DNA from: Lachnospiraceae bacterium UBA3386
Lineage (GTDB): Bacteria; Bacillota; Clostridia; Lachnospirales; Lachnospiraceae
DNA: 6,272 bases
Assembly (NCBI GenBank): GCA_002358875.1
Contig: DEPS01000174.1
Span: 1 to 6,272 of the forward strand
Direction: 5' to 3'
Under the pieces are notes generated by a model. It saw only the letters and a list, made by a program, of their open reading frames with translations. It was not told the origin of the DNA and made no database searches. This document shows positions 6,104 to 6,272 of this stretch, one piece after another; the first letter of the stretch is position 1, and every line of letters starts with the position of its first letter. Position numbers and translations under genes: made by a program.

Positions 6104-6272
6104 GTATCAATGCCCTATGTCGGGCAAGCCTCATTTCTACTAACCAAATTTTTGAGTTTCTCGCGGGAAAGGGGATTGTGTCAATGCCCTATGTCGGGCA
6201 AGCCTCATTTCTACACGATGCAAGAATTCAATCGTCTGATATCTGAGGTCGTGTGTCAATGCCCTATGTCGG
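6104..6272. CRISPR. CRISPR array, edge of a longer array
   Basis: Two full 37-base repeats (6104-6140, 6178-6214) and the first 20 bases of a third (from 6253) are separated by unrelated spacers of 37 (6141-6177) and 38 bases (6215-6252). The repeats are identical except for one base: the outermost copy has A at 6106 where the others have G. Each repeat starts GTGTCAA and ends CATTTCTAC, with an internal stem TGCCC/GGGCA around TATGTC. The exact repeat edge is uncertain by one base because all three copies are also preceded by T. A variant terminal repeat and a terminator just outside suggest this is the leader-distal end, with transcription leftward, but the opposite orientation is not excluded. 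The subtype cannot be assigned, as no cas gene is present here. Confidence 0.92.

Overview
The window looks like an accessory, envelope- and defence-flavoured stretch of a Bacillota chromosome, most likely a gut Lachnospiraceae or related Clostridia. The basis is purine-rich Shine-Dalgarno sites, compact U-tailed terminators, secreted bacterial SH3 proteins, and a TIR/transmembrane/beta-propeller protein of a kind I associate with those gut lineages. The species cannot be named from this sequence.

Layout, left to right. Bases 1-210 are the end of a gene whose product finishes in a ryanodine-receptor (RyR) domain. Next is a secreted two-SH3 plus M23 (LytM-type) cell-wall endopeptidase (335-1327). 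A gene-free stretch of about 500 bases follows, with a strong terminator and a run of small hairpins. A second secreted protein (1824-2321) is a paralogue of the first: it keeps both SH3 repeats in an ungapped alignment but has no peptidase domain. These three genes read rightward. They meet a leftward gene of 1085 codons (2458-5715) at a shared hairpin terminator. That gene encodes a cytosolic TIR domain, one membrane helix and a very large beta-propeller region. Its leader holds a possible promoter, an imperfect palindrome and a 21-codon upstream ORF whose stop overlaps the TIR start codon by one base. At the right edge, after another terminator, a CRISPR array begins (6104 to beyond the window), with 37-base repeats and 37- and 38-base spacers. 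No cas gene is visible.

How the parts may work together. The SH3/M23 protein and its SH3-only paralogue should act outside the membrane on peptidoglycan. By charge distribution, the TIR protein probably keeps its TIR domain in the cytoplasm and its propeller outside. It is therefore a candidate envelope-sensing NAD-consuming or nucleotide-signalling effector. The RyR remnant, the TIR protein and the CRISPR array together suggest a defence or conflict neighbourhood. A functional link between any of them is inference; they do not form one operon.
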